Below are positions 1 through 11,200 of a DNA stretch of 64,000 nt, piece after piece. Each line of letters opens with the position of its first letter. Position 1 is the stretch's first letter. A program made the translations under genes and the position numbers. A model generated the notes under the pieces. It was not told the DNA's origin. It did no database searches and saw nothing but the letters and a program-made list of their open reading frames with translations. The stretch spans positions 992,001 through 1,056,000 of the forward strand of contig NC_089185.1 of the NCBI RefSeq assembly GCF_947507565.1. Reading direction: 5' to 3'. The DNA is from Oscarella lobularis (Eukaryota; Porifera; Homoscleromorpha; Homosclerophorida; Oscarellidae).

Positions 1-3000
1 CCTTTTGCAACGTCCGCCACATTCTTTTACGACAACTTTGCCTCTGCTTCGGCACCCATTGACGACAATGTATTCCCTTTTGGTTGTCGTTTTGCATTTT
101 CCTGTACAGAAACAACTGAACGCTAAATGCAGAGTCCGCTCTTTCTTTTTACCAATGCATAATTTTTCTGTACAGCTTACAGTGCTGCCAGCACAGGAAC
201 TAAAAATATCATTCATTGTCTTGTACCGTTTAGTAAAATAAAATCGCACCATGTATTGCATCCATCGGTAGAGGGAAACGTATCCTCGTTTTCGTAGCGC
301 TTCCCTCCGTACAGACAACCTACACCAACGTGTTGAGCTCAAACAGTTTGCAAACACAGCAACAGAACAAACTTGAAGGCGGCGTTGGAGTTGATGACGG
401 AGTTGACGGAGTCTCTGCAAGTAAAAATTTTAACTGATAGTATAGCGAAAGTCTTATATGTTACTAGGAAGGCAGTATCTTAGCGTACAGCCAACTTTAG
501 CACCAGCACAGAAGCTACATCTTTCATTATTTCATATCGTTTAGTAAAATAAAATCGTACCATCTATTGCATCCATCGGTGGAGGGAAATCTATCCCCTT
601 CTTCATAGCGCTTCCCTCCGTACAGGCAACCTACACCAACGTGTTGAGCTCATTCAGTTGTAAACGCAGAATAAAACAGACCTGGAGGCGGTGACGGTGC
701 TGGACAGCGTTCTTTTCGAACACATTTTCCATTAGCAGTCTCGTACTGGCCACGAGGACAAAAGCATCCTCTAACGCACTGAAGGGTGCAGATAAGAGGC
801 TCGGGTTGTCCGCAACGCAGCGGACATGCCGTTCCGCATTCTTGGAATTTTTTTCCTGCAGGACATAATAATTTCCGAGTGCAAGCGACCGTTCCATTCA
901 AGCAGTAGCTAAATAGATCAAACACAATAAAATTGAAAAACGATGAAAGATCATCGCCTTGCCAGGTATTGACTTTGTCCGTAAATTTATCCCCGTGGTT
1001 GTAGTACTTTCCTCCGTACCGACATATTGGACAATTTTCTTTCGAAACGCATTGTCCATCAGCAGTCTCGTACTGGTTACTGGGACAAAAGCATCCTCTA
1101 ACGCACGGAAAGGTGCAGTTGACATCGCGTAGTCCACAACGCGACGGACACGCAGTTCCGCATTTCTGGAACTCTTTCCCTGCAGGACAATTTGGTGGAT
1201 CTAATAAGAGATACAGCGACACATTTCCTTCTTAATTAATTAGCACGAAAAAATGATACCGGAAGGACAAAATTTCTGAGTACAAGCGATCATTCCCTTC
1301 AAACAGTGGCTAAATAAATATAATCTAAATGAAATTGAAAACTCTTGAAAGATCATCGCCTTGCCAAATATTGCATTTATCTGCGGAGACAAAGTGATCC
1401 CCATCTTCGTAACGCTTCCCTCCGTACAGACAACAATCTAACGCCCACGTGTTGAGTTCAATCAGTAGTGAACGCAGAATGGAACAGACCTGGAGGCGGT
1501 GACGGTGCTGGACAGCGTTCTTTTGGAACACATTTCCCAAGAGCAGTCTCGTACTGGCCACGAGGACAAAAGCATCCTCTAACGCACTGAAAGGTGCAGA
1601 AAAGAGGCTCGGGTTGTCCGCAACGCAGCGGACACGCAGTTCCGCATTCCCGAAACTCTTTTCCAGCAGAACAATTTCGCGGATCTATGAGAACACGGGT
1701 TGAGATCAAAACCGAAAACTATGATTCAGTTCTAAACGCACACTGACCTGGAGCAGTGGGAGACGTTGACGGAGTTGGACAGTATATTTCCGTACAGCCC
1801 ACGCTACCGCCATTACAGGAGCTAGAACTTCCATCTCTTACACTGTTTTAGTAAGCATAAAATTGTACCATGTATTGCATCCATCCCCGAAGGGAAACGA
1901 ATCACCGTCATCGTAGTACGCTCCTCCGTATTGACAACCACCTATACCCATGTGTTGAGCTCAATCAGTAGTGAACGCAGAATGGAACAGACCTGGAAGC
2001 GGTGTCGACGGTGCTGGACAGCGTTCTTTTGAAACACATTTCCCATCAGCAGTCTCATACTGGCCACGAGGACAAAAGCATCCTCTAACGCACTGAAGGG
2101 TGCAGATAAGAGGCTCGGGTTGTCCGCAACGTAGCGGACACGCAGTGCCGCATTCCCGGAACTCTTTTCCTGCAGAGCAATTCCGTGGATCTATGAGAAC
2201 ACGGGTTGAGATCAAATAGTAGTGAATGCACAATAGGGCAGACTTCGAGAGACTGGAGCCCTTGGGATTGAAGGTTCTGCAAAAAAAAAGTTATTTACCG
2301 AAAACTATGATAAACGTCTCTTGTTACTAGGACGGCAGAATTTTTTCGTACAGCCAACGTTACCACCAGCACAGAAGCTATATATTTCATTATTTATACC
2401 GTTTAGTAAAATAATATCGTACCATCTATTGCATCCATCGGTGGAGAGAAATCTATCTCCGTCTTCGTAGCGCTTCCCTCCGTACAGACAACCCTCTAAC
2501 ACCCACGAGTTGAGTTCAATCTGTTCTAAACACACACTGACCTGGAGGAGTGGGAGACGTTGACGGAGTCGGGCAGTATATTTCCGTACAGCCCACGCTA
2601 CCGTTATTACAGAAGCTAGATATCTTCTATGTATACACTGTTCTAATAAATTATCAATGAAATCGTACCATGTATTGCATCCATCCGCGGAGGGAAATCC
2701 ATCACCGTCATTGTAGTACGTTCCTTCGTATTGACAACCACCTACACCCACGTGTTGAGCTCGATCAGTAGTGAACGCAGAATGAGACAAACATGGAGGT
2801 GACGGTGTGGGGCAACTTTCTTTTGGAACACATTCTCCATCAGCAGTCTCGTACTGGCCACGAGGACAAAAACATCCTCTAACGCAGTGAAGGATGCAGA
2901 GGACAGACTCGGGTTGTCCGCAACGCAGCGGACATGACGTTCCGCATTCTTGATACTCTTTTCCAGGAGGGCAAGTCGGTGGATCTAAAAATTGTTAACT

Positions 3001-3428
3001 GAAATTTTAGCAAAAGTCTTATGTTGTGTTACTAGGCAGGCACTATTTTCCATACAGCTTACTCTACCTGAAGTCGACGGTGTAGGGGACGGTGTAGGGG
3101 ACGGTGTTGGACAACTTTCTTTTGGAACACATTCTCCAGCGCCAGTCGCGTACAGGCCAGGAGAACAAAAGCATCCTTGAACGCATATAGCCGGGCAGGG
3201 TCGAATATCTGGAAGTCCACACGTCGGAGGACAAGCACTTCCACATTCCTTATAGACTTTTCCCACTGGACACTGCGGAGGTTCGGGTGTCGACAGCACG
3301 GCGGCTAACTCAACTTGAGAAGCTTCGTAAAGAAATGGCTGTTCCAAGTGGAATAGAAGCGAGTCAGTAAACCTACCAGCGATAGTGAAGAAGATAGCCA
3401 GCACGAAAAGCCTTGCAAGAAGATGCAT
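1..3428 (-). CDS. Secreted multi-domain TIL / VWC-like cysteine-rich protein (3' end beyond left edge)
   Basis: A multi-exon gene for a secreted protein built from alternating cysteine-rich modules. The ATG at 3428 opens a signal peptide (MHLLARLFVLAIFFTIAG) with a phase-1 donor. The next exon, about 3310-3080, has a trypsin-inhibitor-like (TIL) domain from CPVGK to CVPKESCP and a short Pro/Ser/Thr linker. Further TIL modules lie near 2985-2790, 2190-2000, 1700-1490, 1200-1020 and 880-680, sharing the core CVRGCFCPRGQYETA. Between them are shorter VWC-like exon pairs with a GGKRYEDGDRF...CNTW half and a VGCT...C half, at about 2740-2560, 2510-2330, 1940-1790, 1440-1250, 1020-870, 630-480 and 310-190. 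TIL domains inhibit proteases or serve as structural units in mucins and von Willebrand-like proteins; which applies here is unknown. No VWD domain is visible. The last exon is outside the window. Exon ends are approximate; the domain calls are firm. Confidence 0.8.
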
Positions 3429-3844
3429 CTTCACCTCCGAGTCAAGCCACAGAAACTGCCGAGAACAAGACGATGTGCGTCAGAGCTCAGCACATCCCCC
3501 CTAAACCATTGTTCTTCACGTGAGCGGAAGTTCCCATTTCAAATGTTGATCCAGATCATTTTCCTTTGCTCATGCGACCACTTCCCGCCGTCACTTCCCC
3601 CCGTCAGATCTGCAATGTAGAATGGGTAAACGAATCGATCCGCTCGTCCGTAAGCCTATGATGAATTGCTCAGCGAACGCCCATGGCGTCTGCTTTCCTA
3701 CCTCTCAACGTTCCCTCTGGTACGAAGATATGAATTAATTAAAATTATCTCGTGTTCTAACAGACCAATTTACGTAAACTAAACGCTAAAAGCTAATATA
3801 TAGATATGATGGTACTTTCTAATAAGGCTTATATACAACAGAAT
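3429..3844. other. Intergenic stretch with promoter of the TIL/VWC gene
   Basis: About 400 bases separate the TIL/VWC start codon from the last coding base of the next minus-strand gene. The part next to 3429 should contain the TIL/VWC promoter; no clear TATA box was picked out. From about 3706 the sequence belongs to a duplicated block (see repeat copy 1) and probably forms the 3' untranslated region of the neighbour. No convincing gene is seen here. Confidence 0.5.
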
Positions 3845-4101
3845 TTAGTCATCGTCATCCACGTCATTTATGAGGTACTCCATACGCGAGTAGCGTTTCC
3901 GCCACCTAAATCCACCATACCAGTTTCGCGTCATTAAAGCGAGAGCAGCAACAACAAACAGAATGCCGACGCCGAGAGAAATAACAAAAGCCGCCACCAA
4001 ACCACTACCTATCCCTTTGCCTTGAAACGTACTCTCAGCCAAGCCACCAAGAGCGCTCTGTGCCCCGTTCTCGGAAACAGTGATAACCACGGATTCTTTA
4101 G
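3706..4101 (-). repeat. Duplicated membrane-tail exon plus 3' flank, copy 1
   Basis: This block is almost identical to 5304-5690. It covers 3' non-coding DNA (starting near the shared tccctctg and the AT-rich gaattaattaaaattatct stretch) and a whole coding exon. The exon encodes a short lumenal stem, one hydrophobic membrane span (GSGLVAAFVISLGVGILFV), a basic stop-transfer segment (RNWYGGFRWRKRYSR) and an acidic end (NDVDDDD). Identity covers non-coding and coding bases alike, so the duplication is recent or kept alike by gene conversion. Confidence 0.9.
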
Positions 4102-5106
4102 CTACTAACAAGACAGACCCACAGCATATTCCCACAACATAACTGTTGCAGCCACACCGTTCATTTAGCGTGCTCGCACGTGCAGCTAACAATGCGTTCG
4201 TACGAGAGCAATTGTTTCTGCTCGCCAGGACACAGGAACAACGCCTGACGCCTCACCGTTTTTGAGGGCTGACAGGATTCTGAACATCTTTTCAATTTCA
4301 GTTTTCTTTCGCTTTTGCAGTCGTTCAAGATAACGTAGTCTTTGCTCAGAGTTGATTTTGTCCGCCGTCTAGTATCTCCGAGTCCTGTTGGCATACGCGT
4401 ACTTATATCACCGCTGCGGGAATAATGAATGATTCAGAGCGATTTGTACCAACCTGGTTTCGCTCCAAAGCTTGTTCGAGCCTGAGAACAGCTGGAAACA
4501 CATCTTCCGTCCTCCGTTTCGTACTGGGGAGGAGGGCAAATGCATCCAGCTTCGCATTGCTGCGTGCAGAGCCTATGATCGGGCAATCTACCGCGACATC
4601 GCTTGGGGCAATGACCGTTACACGGGTCAAGGATTTTCCCAGGTGGACACGGCAGTAGCGATGGCTCTGTATCAGAAACTTGAGAACTGTTGCAACGCTC
4701 TACTACACTACTTACCGATGGCCGGCGGATCATGAGATTCTCCAGCACAACCAGGTTCTATAGTTGTTACAAATTCAGTAAGTCAGATAAAATGAAGGCA
4801 GCACACCGACTTTCTGGACAGTCCTTTTTGAAAACGCACGTCCCGCTCTCGGTCAAGTAGAGGAAGCGAGGACAAAAGCATCCCTCGACGCATTGCATTG
4901 TGCATATAGGAGGCCTCCTCTGGCCGCATCTCTGTGGACACGCTGAACCGCAGCTCTGCCACACCTTTCCACCAGTGCACAGCCGCGGCACTGAAAAATC
5001 TTTTGAAGAAAAAAGAGTTAAAAGATTATTGTAGGCTTGTTTTACAGAAAAGAGAACCTGCACAAGCGAAAACGACGCTTACAACAAAGACCGTGAGTTG
5101 AAGCAT
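3845..5106 (-). CDS. TIL-TIL protein with alternative cystine-knot (secreted) or transmembrane C-terminus
   Basis: The ATG at 5106 gives a signal peptide (MLQLTVFVVSVVFACA). It splices to a TIL domain at about 4995-4796 (CTGGKVW to CVFKKDCP), then to a second TIL domain at about 4693-4450 (CPPGK to CVSSC). Downstream are two possible last exons. One, 4412-4161, has C-terminal cystine-knot (CTCK)-like spacing (NDCKSERKLKLKRCSESC, LFLCPGEQ, IVSCTCEHAK) and stops at 4161. The other, 4101-3845, carries the membrane span and tail shared with the next gene. The second TIL exon has two donors five bases apart in useful phase: the one with last base 4454 (phase 1) fits the membrane exon, the one with last base 4450 (phase 2) fits the knot exon. 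A secreted and an anchored form are therefore both possible. CTCK domains commonly dimerise mucin-like proteins. The function of this protein is unknown. Confidence 0.7.
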
Positions 5107-5303
5107 CTCCAAGAACACTAGGTTGAACCTGTTGAACAGGTTTAGCAAGTTTACATCACCGAACTTCCTGTGCACGTGATATAAATAAACTAAAATTATT
5201 TTTTAAACCGAGAGACGATTAGATATTCGTTTTCTGTAGCAAGATAAAATCGACAGAAAGCGATTTTGCGAAACAGGCGATCAGGCGAAACGTACTCACG
5301 TTA

Positions 5304-5690
5304 ATTAATCCCTCTGCAAAGATATGAATTAATTAAAATTATCTCGTGTTCTAACACCAATTTACGTAAACTAAAAGCTAACATATAGATATGATGGTAC
5401 TTTCTAATAAGGCTTATATACAACAGAATTTAGTCATCGTCATCCACATCATTTATGAGGTACTCCATACGCGAGTAGCGTTTCCGCCACCTAAATCCAC
5501 CATACCAGTTTCGCGTCATTAAAGCGAGAGCAGCAACAACGAACAGAATGCCGACGCCGAGAGAAATAACAAAAGCCGCCACCAAACCACTACCTATCCC
5601 TTTGCCTTGAAACGTACTCTCAGCCAAACCACCAAGAGCGCTCTGTGTCCCGTTCTCGGAAACAGTGATAACCACGGCTTCTTTCGCTTG
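5304..5690 (-). repeat. Duplicated membrane-tail exon plus 3' flank, copy 2
   Basis: This is the partner of 3706-4101. Here the exon is continuous with a Thr-rich stem of the MANSC/TSP1 gene, which suggests this is the original setting and copy 1 was added to the neighbour. That direction is an inference. The 200 bases between 5107 and 5304 show no gene and should hold the promoter of the TIL-TIL gene. Confidence 0.9.
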
Positions 5691-6971
5691 AGTTTCACTA
5701 GTGTGAAACGCTGATGTGACAGTGGTGGTGGCAGTGGTGGTGGCAGTGGTGGTGGCAGTGGTGGTGGCAGTGGTGGTGGCAGTGGTGGTGGCGGTCGCGC
5801 CAGTGGTGGTAGCGCCAGTGATGGTAGCAGCAGTGGCTACTACATCGCCTTTACTATGACTACTACTACTAATGCTACTGGCAGTTGCTGTCTTATGATC
5901 GGTGAAAGGATCTTCTGTTGGCTCGAATATATCCTCGTGAGCTGCTACGTTGTGATTGTCGCTGGGGATGTTCTCGATGTCTTTCATTATCCACTCTATG
6001 TCATCAGCGAGAGGAGTAGGAGTTGGACGCTGGTCGGCACCTGGGGAGGTGCTCTTGGCCATGACAATATCTGAAAAGAATTCGTCTTCAACTCCAGCCT
6101 TTGAAACTGCACAAAAAGCATTCAAAACGAAACCAGAAGCGAATATTCGCATTACCGGGACAGGAATTGAAAGAGCAGATTTCCACATCACTCAACTTTG
6201 GACACGATTTACCATTGAACCTTGCTTCGGTTAAGACAGTTCGATTGCGATGCCACAATCCAATGCCACACGACGCCGAGCAGGGCCCAAAGTTCGTCCA
6301 CTCAGACACGACGCAATCAACTAAAGAAAGAATAATATAGCAAAGGTAACGCGTCAGTATAAAATAAATAAACAAATAAATAAATAGATAAATGCCAGAC
6401 CGGGGCACGGCGATCGATGGCAGATCTCCGTCTTCGTCATAGCGATAGCCGAACAGCCTCCTCTGTCGATTTCGCGACGAATAGGTTGACGACGATAAGA
6501 AATCGTACCGTTGCCACACGACACGCTGCACAGCGAATCGACGATCCAATCAGAAACGGAGCAGTCTGGCGAGAAGAAAGTCCAAGTTCGAATTTTTTTC
6601 CGTTAGGACACCTGAGGGGTACACGTGCGGGCCCCAAACTGACCTGTTGACGTCGGTTCGATGACGGTGTAGGCGGGGTGGGCGGTGAAGACGCATTGGC
6701 TCGGACTGCCGCACTTTAGGAGATAGCAGTTGCTCTTTTCGGAAAAGACGGCGTCCTTGTGGAAGATTGCCGTGTCGCACGGGGGCGATGTCGCGCAATT
6801 TGTCGCGCACTCGTCTGTCGACAGGACGCGGAGGCGGCGTAGAAAGACGGCGCCGCGATTCTGGCTTTCGTGAAGCTTGATGATCTTGTTCTCGATTTCT
6901 CTGTACGAAGCGCATAGCTGGGAGAACAGCAGGAAGAGGAAAGATGCCGAGAGAACGACGAGCGTCGTCAT
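5430..6971 (-). CDS. MANSC-TSP1-TSP1-mucin-stem transmembrane protein
   Basis: The ATG at 6971 starts a signal peptide (MTTLVVLSASFLFLLFSQ). The first exon has a MANSC-like seven-cysteine module (STDECATNC, NCYLLKCG, QCVFTAHPAYTVI). Next is a TSP1 repeat at about 6620-6400 (WIVDSLCSVSCGNGTISY ... EICHRSPCPG) and a second at 6330-6154 (SEWTNFGPCSASCGIGLW ... EICSFNSCPG). Exon 6106-5430 encodes an acidic stem, a Thr/Ala-rich repeat (ATTTATTT), one membrane span and a short tail ending in DDDD. The order is that of a type I cell-surface receptor or adhesion protein. MANSC domains occur in KIAA0319- and LRP11-type proteins, but together with TSP1 repeats I know no named family. The tail exon is shared with the adjacent TIL-TIL gene. 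No catalytic motif is seen. Exon phases join cleanly if the first donor is at the gtttgg after GGTCA. Confidence 0.8.
5716..5805 (-). repeat. 12-base coding minisatellite (Thr/Ala-rich stem)
   Basis: About seven near-perfect copies of ggtggtggcagt on the plus strand encode ATTT repeats in the minus-strand mucin-like stem. Such stems are usually O-glycosylated and vary in length between individuals. Confidence 0.85.
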
Positions 6972-7293
6972 TTCTATCCGGGAGTGCGCATTGTTTGCGT
7001 TGTCCTCGCGCACGGCGGCACGACACGTGATGTCAGGAGATGTCAGGGGGTTTCTAAAGCGCAGTGTCTGCCAGCTGGCTGTGCCTCTAAAAAGCGCTGA
7101 CGCATTTCACTTGACAGAGAAATCTTCTTCTCTGAAATTTCTTAGGACAGATAATCCGGGCACTTTTCAACGTCATCAAAAAGTTGAGTCCAGCGAGAAA
7201 GGTGCAGGCGAAGTGCCACTTGGTGCCACTGACGTTGACATATATATACACAGTTGGAGAGCGATCGTTTTGGTAGAAGGCGCGCGACACGTC
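6972..7293. promoter_or_regulatory. Shared upstream region of MANSC/TSP1 gene (-) and BAK (+)
   Basis: These 322 bases lie between two divergent start codons. They contain tatatatac at about 7240-7250, some 45 bases before the BAK start, a possible TATA-like element. The reading frame is open upstream of the BAK start in this stretch but does not resemble BAK, so 7294 is taken as the start. Promoter role is inferred from position. Confidence 0.5.
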
Positions 7294-8032
7294 ATGGAGG
7301 ACGATCTTGGGGTCCACGATCTTCAGCAACAAATCGCCGCGGAGAACCTCTTTCGCGCCTTCGTCAAGGCGCGCCAGCCGCAGGAAACCGAGGAAGATAT
7401 CCAACGCGCACTCGAAGAGGCCGAAAAGATCCAACAGGAGACGTCGTCGTCGTCGGCGGCGACGTCACCGATCGTCGAATCGCGCGTCGAAATCGCCGAT
7501 CGTCTCGTCAATATTGCCGACGAAATCGACTCTCGCTATCACGACGAATTCGAAGAGATGGTCGAACGCCTGCGTTTGACGCCCGAAAACGCGTACGGAA
7601 GCTTTTCCGAATTGGCGATGCGACTCCTGCGACGAGGTGAGCTCGTAACGCGGTGCTGGTTTCGACTGGGTTTTTCTTTCCTTTTCTTTGCATTTTAGGC
7701 GTCAACTGGGGCAACATCATCGCGCTCTTCGTCCTCGGCTATCGAATCGTCAAGAAATTCGCCGCGAGCGTGACGAAAATCGTCGGCTGGGTCGCCGGCA
7801 TTATCGGTCGATTTGTCGTGCGCGAGAAAATCGCTCAGTGGGTCCAGGAGCACGGCGGTTGGGTGAGTCGCGATAGTATGATGACAGGCGGGGGGTGGAG
7901 CTCACTGACTTTCAGGGCTCCGTTTTGTCTCTGGGCGCCGCTGATTTGTTTCCTGGCAGTCGAAGAACGGTCTTCTATCTTTTCGGCGCTGCTGTCGTCG
8001 CCGCCGGCCTTCTGTATTTGTCTCGTAAGTAG
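7294..8032 (+). CDS. BAK1: BAK-like pro-apoptotic Bcl-2 family protein
   Basis: A complete three-exon gene: 7294-7636, 7699-7862 and 7916-8032, joined in phases 1 and 0, giving 207 residues, close to vertebrate BAK. Visible motifs are BH3 (LVNIADEIDSRYHDEF), the BAK-type stretch TPENAYGSFSELAM, BH1 (GVNWGNIIALFVLGYRI), BH2 (WVQEHGGWGSVLSL) and a C-terminal membrane anchor (TVFYLFGAAVVAAGLLYL) followed by SRK. BAK sits in the outer mitochondrial membrane; activated by BH3-only proteins it forms oligomers that release cytochrome c. BH1, BH2, BH3 and the anchor are all intact, so it should work as an effector rather than a pro-survival protein. The N-terminus is acidic and Gln/Glu-rich and contains a Ser run. 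BAX or a BOK-like protein is the alternative, but the stretch between BH3 and BH1 favours BAK. Confidence 0.93.
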
Positions 8033-8231
8033 TCGTCGTGTCTCCTTTGTCATTTGAATTTGAGTGAGAGTTTTCGTTCTTTCTGTGTTTCTTCTCTCTT
8101 GTACAAAAAACTTCCTCGCGTGATGAATTCGTTTAGCTGTTGAACGATTTTTAATAATAGAAATTAGCAGTGAGATTTAAAATTGAGGCGTTGAAAATAG
8201 TTCATATTTTGTCTGACCGTTTCGTTTTCTG

Positions 8232-11200
8232 CTACGCAAAGACGACGAGATAGACGAGGAGAACATGTATTGTTATGGCGTAGATAGCGGCGGCCTTTAG
8301 TCGCGTAGAGGAGCGAGATAAGCCTCCAGCCGCTAAAAACCTGACAAGCCACAGACAGCTGTAAAACAGGGAAGCAACAGGTAACGGGGGGCGGGGGACC
8401 CACCTGGCAGCATGTCGCTTCACGTTGCCAAGCCAAGGAACTAAGTCATAAACGTTTTTTGAGCTCCACGTCGTTCTGCTTCTATTTGCCTACCTGCATC
8501 GGAGATTTCGTCTCCGCCACTGGTGTCCAAATCGACGAGAACCTAAATAGAGAAATCATTGTCAAATTATTGCAAGATGTCACTGCTTACGTCAGTTGAT
8601 TGGGTGCTAGCCAATAACGGCTTCCCCGCTCTTTGCAGCTGTTGGATTGCGTCTTGCGCCTCAAGCAATTTCGCCCGTTCCACGTGCAGAGATTCCTAGA
8701 GGTAACAGGTAACGGACACACGCATAATGCCCCCATTATTCTTCCTACCTCGAGCTCCCCTTTCAATTGCTGCAAGCTCGAGCTCTCCTTCTCCAACATC
8801 TCCATCTTCTGAAGCAGTTCGCCTTTCTCGGTCGACGCTTCTTCGACCGACTTTCCCGCGTCTCTGAGCTGTCCTCTCAATTTCTCCAGTTCTCGAGCCG
8901 ACTCCTCCTGACTCGTCAACGTCTCGCGAACGTGGGCGACCGCTTCGACCTTCTCCGACTCGGCCCGACTCAAACGCGTTCGCAATTCGTCGACTTCGCT
9001 CTCGAGAAAATTCGCCTTCGCTTGCACGTCTTTTGTCTTGACGTCGTCGTCTTCGACGAGACTCGCGTAGGAGCGTCGAACGTTCGCCAATTCTCTCTCC
9101 AACTCCTCTTTGGCGTGAAGCTGAACGAGCGCGTTTCGTTCCGCTTCCTCCGTCGCCTGACGTTCGTCGACGATCTCGCTCTGCGCCTCGCGCAATCGAC
9201 CGGACAACTCAGCCAATTGATCCTGAAGCGTATTAATAGAAGCGTTGAGCTGCTGCTCGACCTGTTGACGTTGATTCGCCGCCGCGTGAAGAGCCGCGGA
9301 CGACTGCGCCTCTCGCTCGCGACTCTGACCCAGTTGACTCGTCAGCAAAGCGATTTTCTCGCTAGCCTTCGTCATCTGTTCGTTGAGAGTAACAGACGAC
9401 CGTTCAATGTCAATCAGCTTCTGTCGAAGAGCACCGACTTCTCTTTGAGCGGCATCGCTCTGCTTTTGCTGGTCTCGAAGCGTTTCACTAAGCCCTCGAT
9501 TTTTCTCTTCGACGGCGTCTACCGTGACCTGCAATGAATGCCGTTCCTCTTCAGACTCGGTCAATTTTCGTCGATATTTGTCTAATTCTTCTGCTTGAGA
9601 CGCTCGTAATCGCGCGGCCTCCGCCAATTCGGACTTTGATTCGTCGAGTTTCTTCCGAGCGTCTTCTTTCCATCGTAGCAATTCTCGTTCGAGTTCGGCG
9701 ACGCGCAGTTCGCTCGAGTCAAGGTCCTTTTTCAAGGCACTGCTCTCCTCACGAAAACTCGTATTCAAATCCTTGATTTTGATCGTTTCGTCTTCGACCG
9801 AATTCTTCTGCACTTCCAACTGCTCGATTTCGGATTTCAATTCCGTCACGACGTTAGATATTTTAACGCTCTCTTCCCTTACGCACTGGACGTCGTTCTC
9901 TTTCGCCAGCAACTCGTCGCCGAGTCGTCGCCTCTCGCTTTCCCATTCGTCCAGCCGCTCGGCCATCAACTTTTCAAAGTCGCCAAGCCGTCGTTCTGCC
10001 TGTGAAGCGCGTTCCTCAGCCAGCTCAGCATTTGCACGCAGCTCATCTCTTTCTAGGCGAACGCATTCATTCTGCTTGTGCTCGTTTTCGAGTTGAGCCG
10101 TCAGGGAAGTTACTTGTCCAGCCAATTCACTCCTATCCCTTTCCGCTGTCTCCGCTATTTCACGATTCTTTTCGTCTAAATCCGCTTGCAATCTTTCGCA
10201 CGCGACTTCTTTCTCTTCCACTGTTTTGGTCAGGATCTGTTCCGTCTTTTTTAGCTCTTCGATCGTCGCCTGCGAGTTCTGAATCTCCGCCGTCATTTCT
10301 CTCACGTCACTCTTGTATCGATCGATCACCGCTTCCAGCTCCTTCTTTTCACCGCAAGCCAACTCGATCTCGTCTCTACAACGATCACATTCATCGCTTT
10401 TGGCATCCAAACTCTTTCTATATTCATCCAATTCAGCCTGTATTTGAAGAATTTGGCTTTCAGCTTCGGTGGCTCTCTGTTCTACTGTCGGTAAGGCGGC
10501 CAGTCGTTTTCTCATCTCGTCCAGTTCCTCTTCCATCTCCTTATTCTGCGCCAATAGTTGCGTGTGCTGCTTCGTCATTTTTCCGTGCAACTCCATCAAC
10601 TCGGAATTCTCGACGTCTAATTTTTCACACTTCTCCTTGTACTCGTCCTTATCCAAGTTCGAAGATGTTTCTTGCTGCTGTTGCTGCATCTCTTGCTTCT
10701 CCTTGACAATACGACTCTCCATGTCATTCAAATGCTCAATACGAGCCTGCAGTTGACTCTGCCACGCAGTAGAAACTTGCTCGTTCTTCTCGGCAGTATC
10801 GCCTTCTGCCGGAATTTCGTCGCCGCTGCCCTGTCTCTGCGTCCCAGGACTACCGCCGCTCTGTTCCCGATGTTTTTTCTGCAGAGATGCTATACGTGCC
10901 TTCGCCTGAAGTTTCACTTTATTGATCTTTCCTTCGTACTTCTCCGCCTGTTCTTCGAGAAGCCGCTTTGTCTCGTTCTCCTGCTTTTCCATCGTCCGAG
11001 CTACTTCCGCTTGCATTTCTGAATTCCACTCCTTTCTTGCTTCCTCCAATTTGCTAGCCAATGCCTTGCTCAGTTCTTCAACTTCCTCTTGCTTCCGTTC
11101 GACTTCCTCTTTCAAAGACAATGCATTGATTTTCATCTCATTTTTTAGCTTCTCGTTCTCCAGCAACGCTGACTGCCTCTCTTCAGCCGTCGAGGCCATT

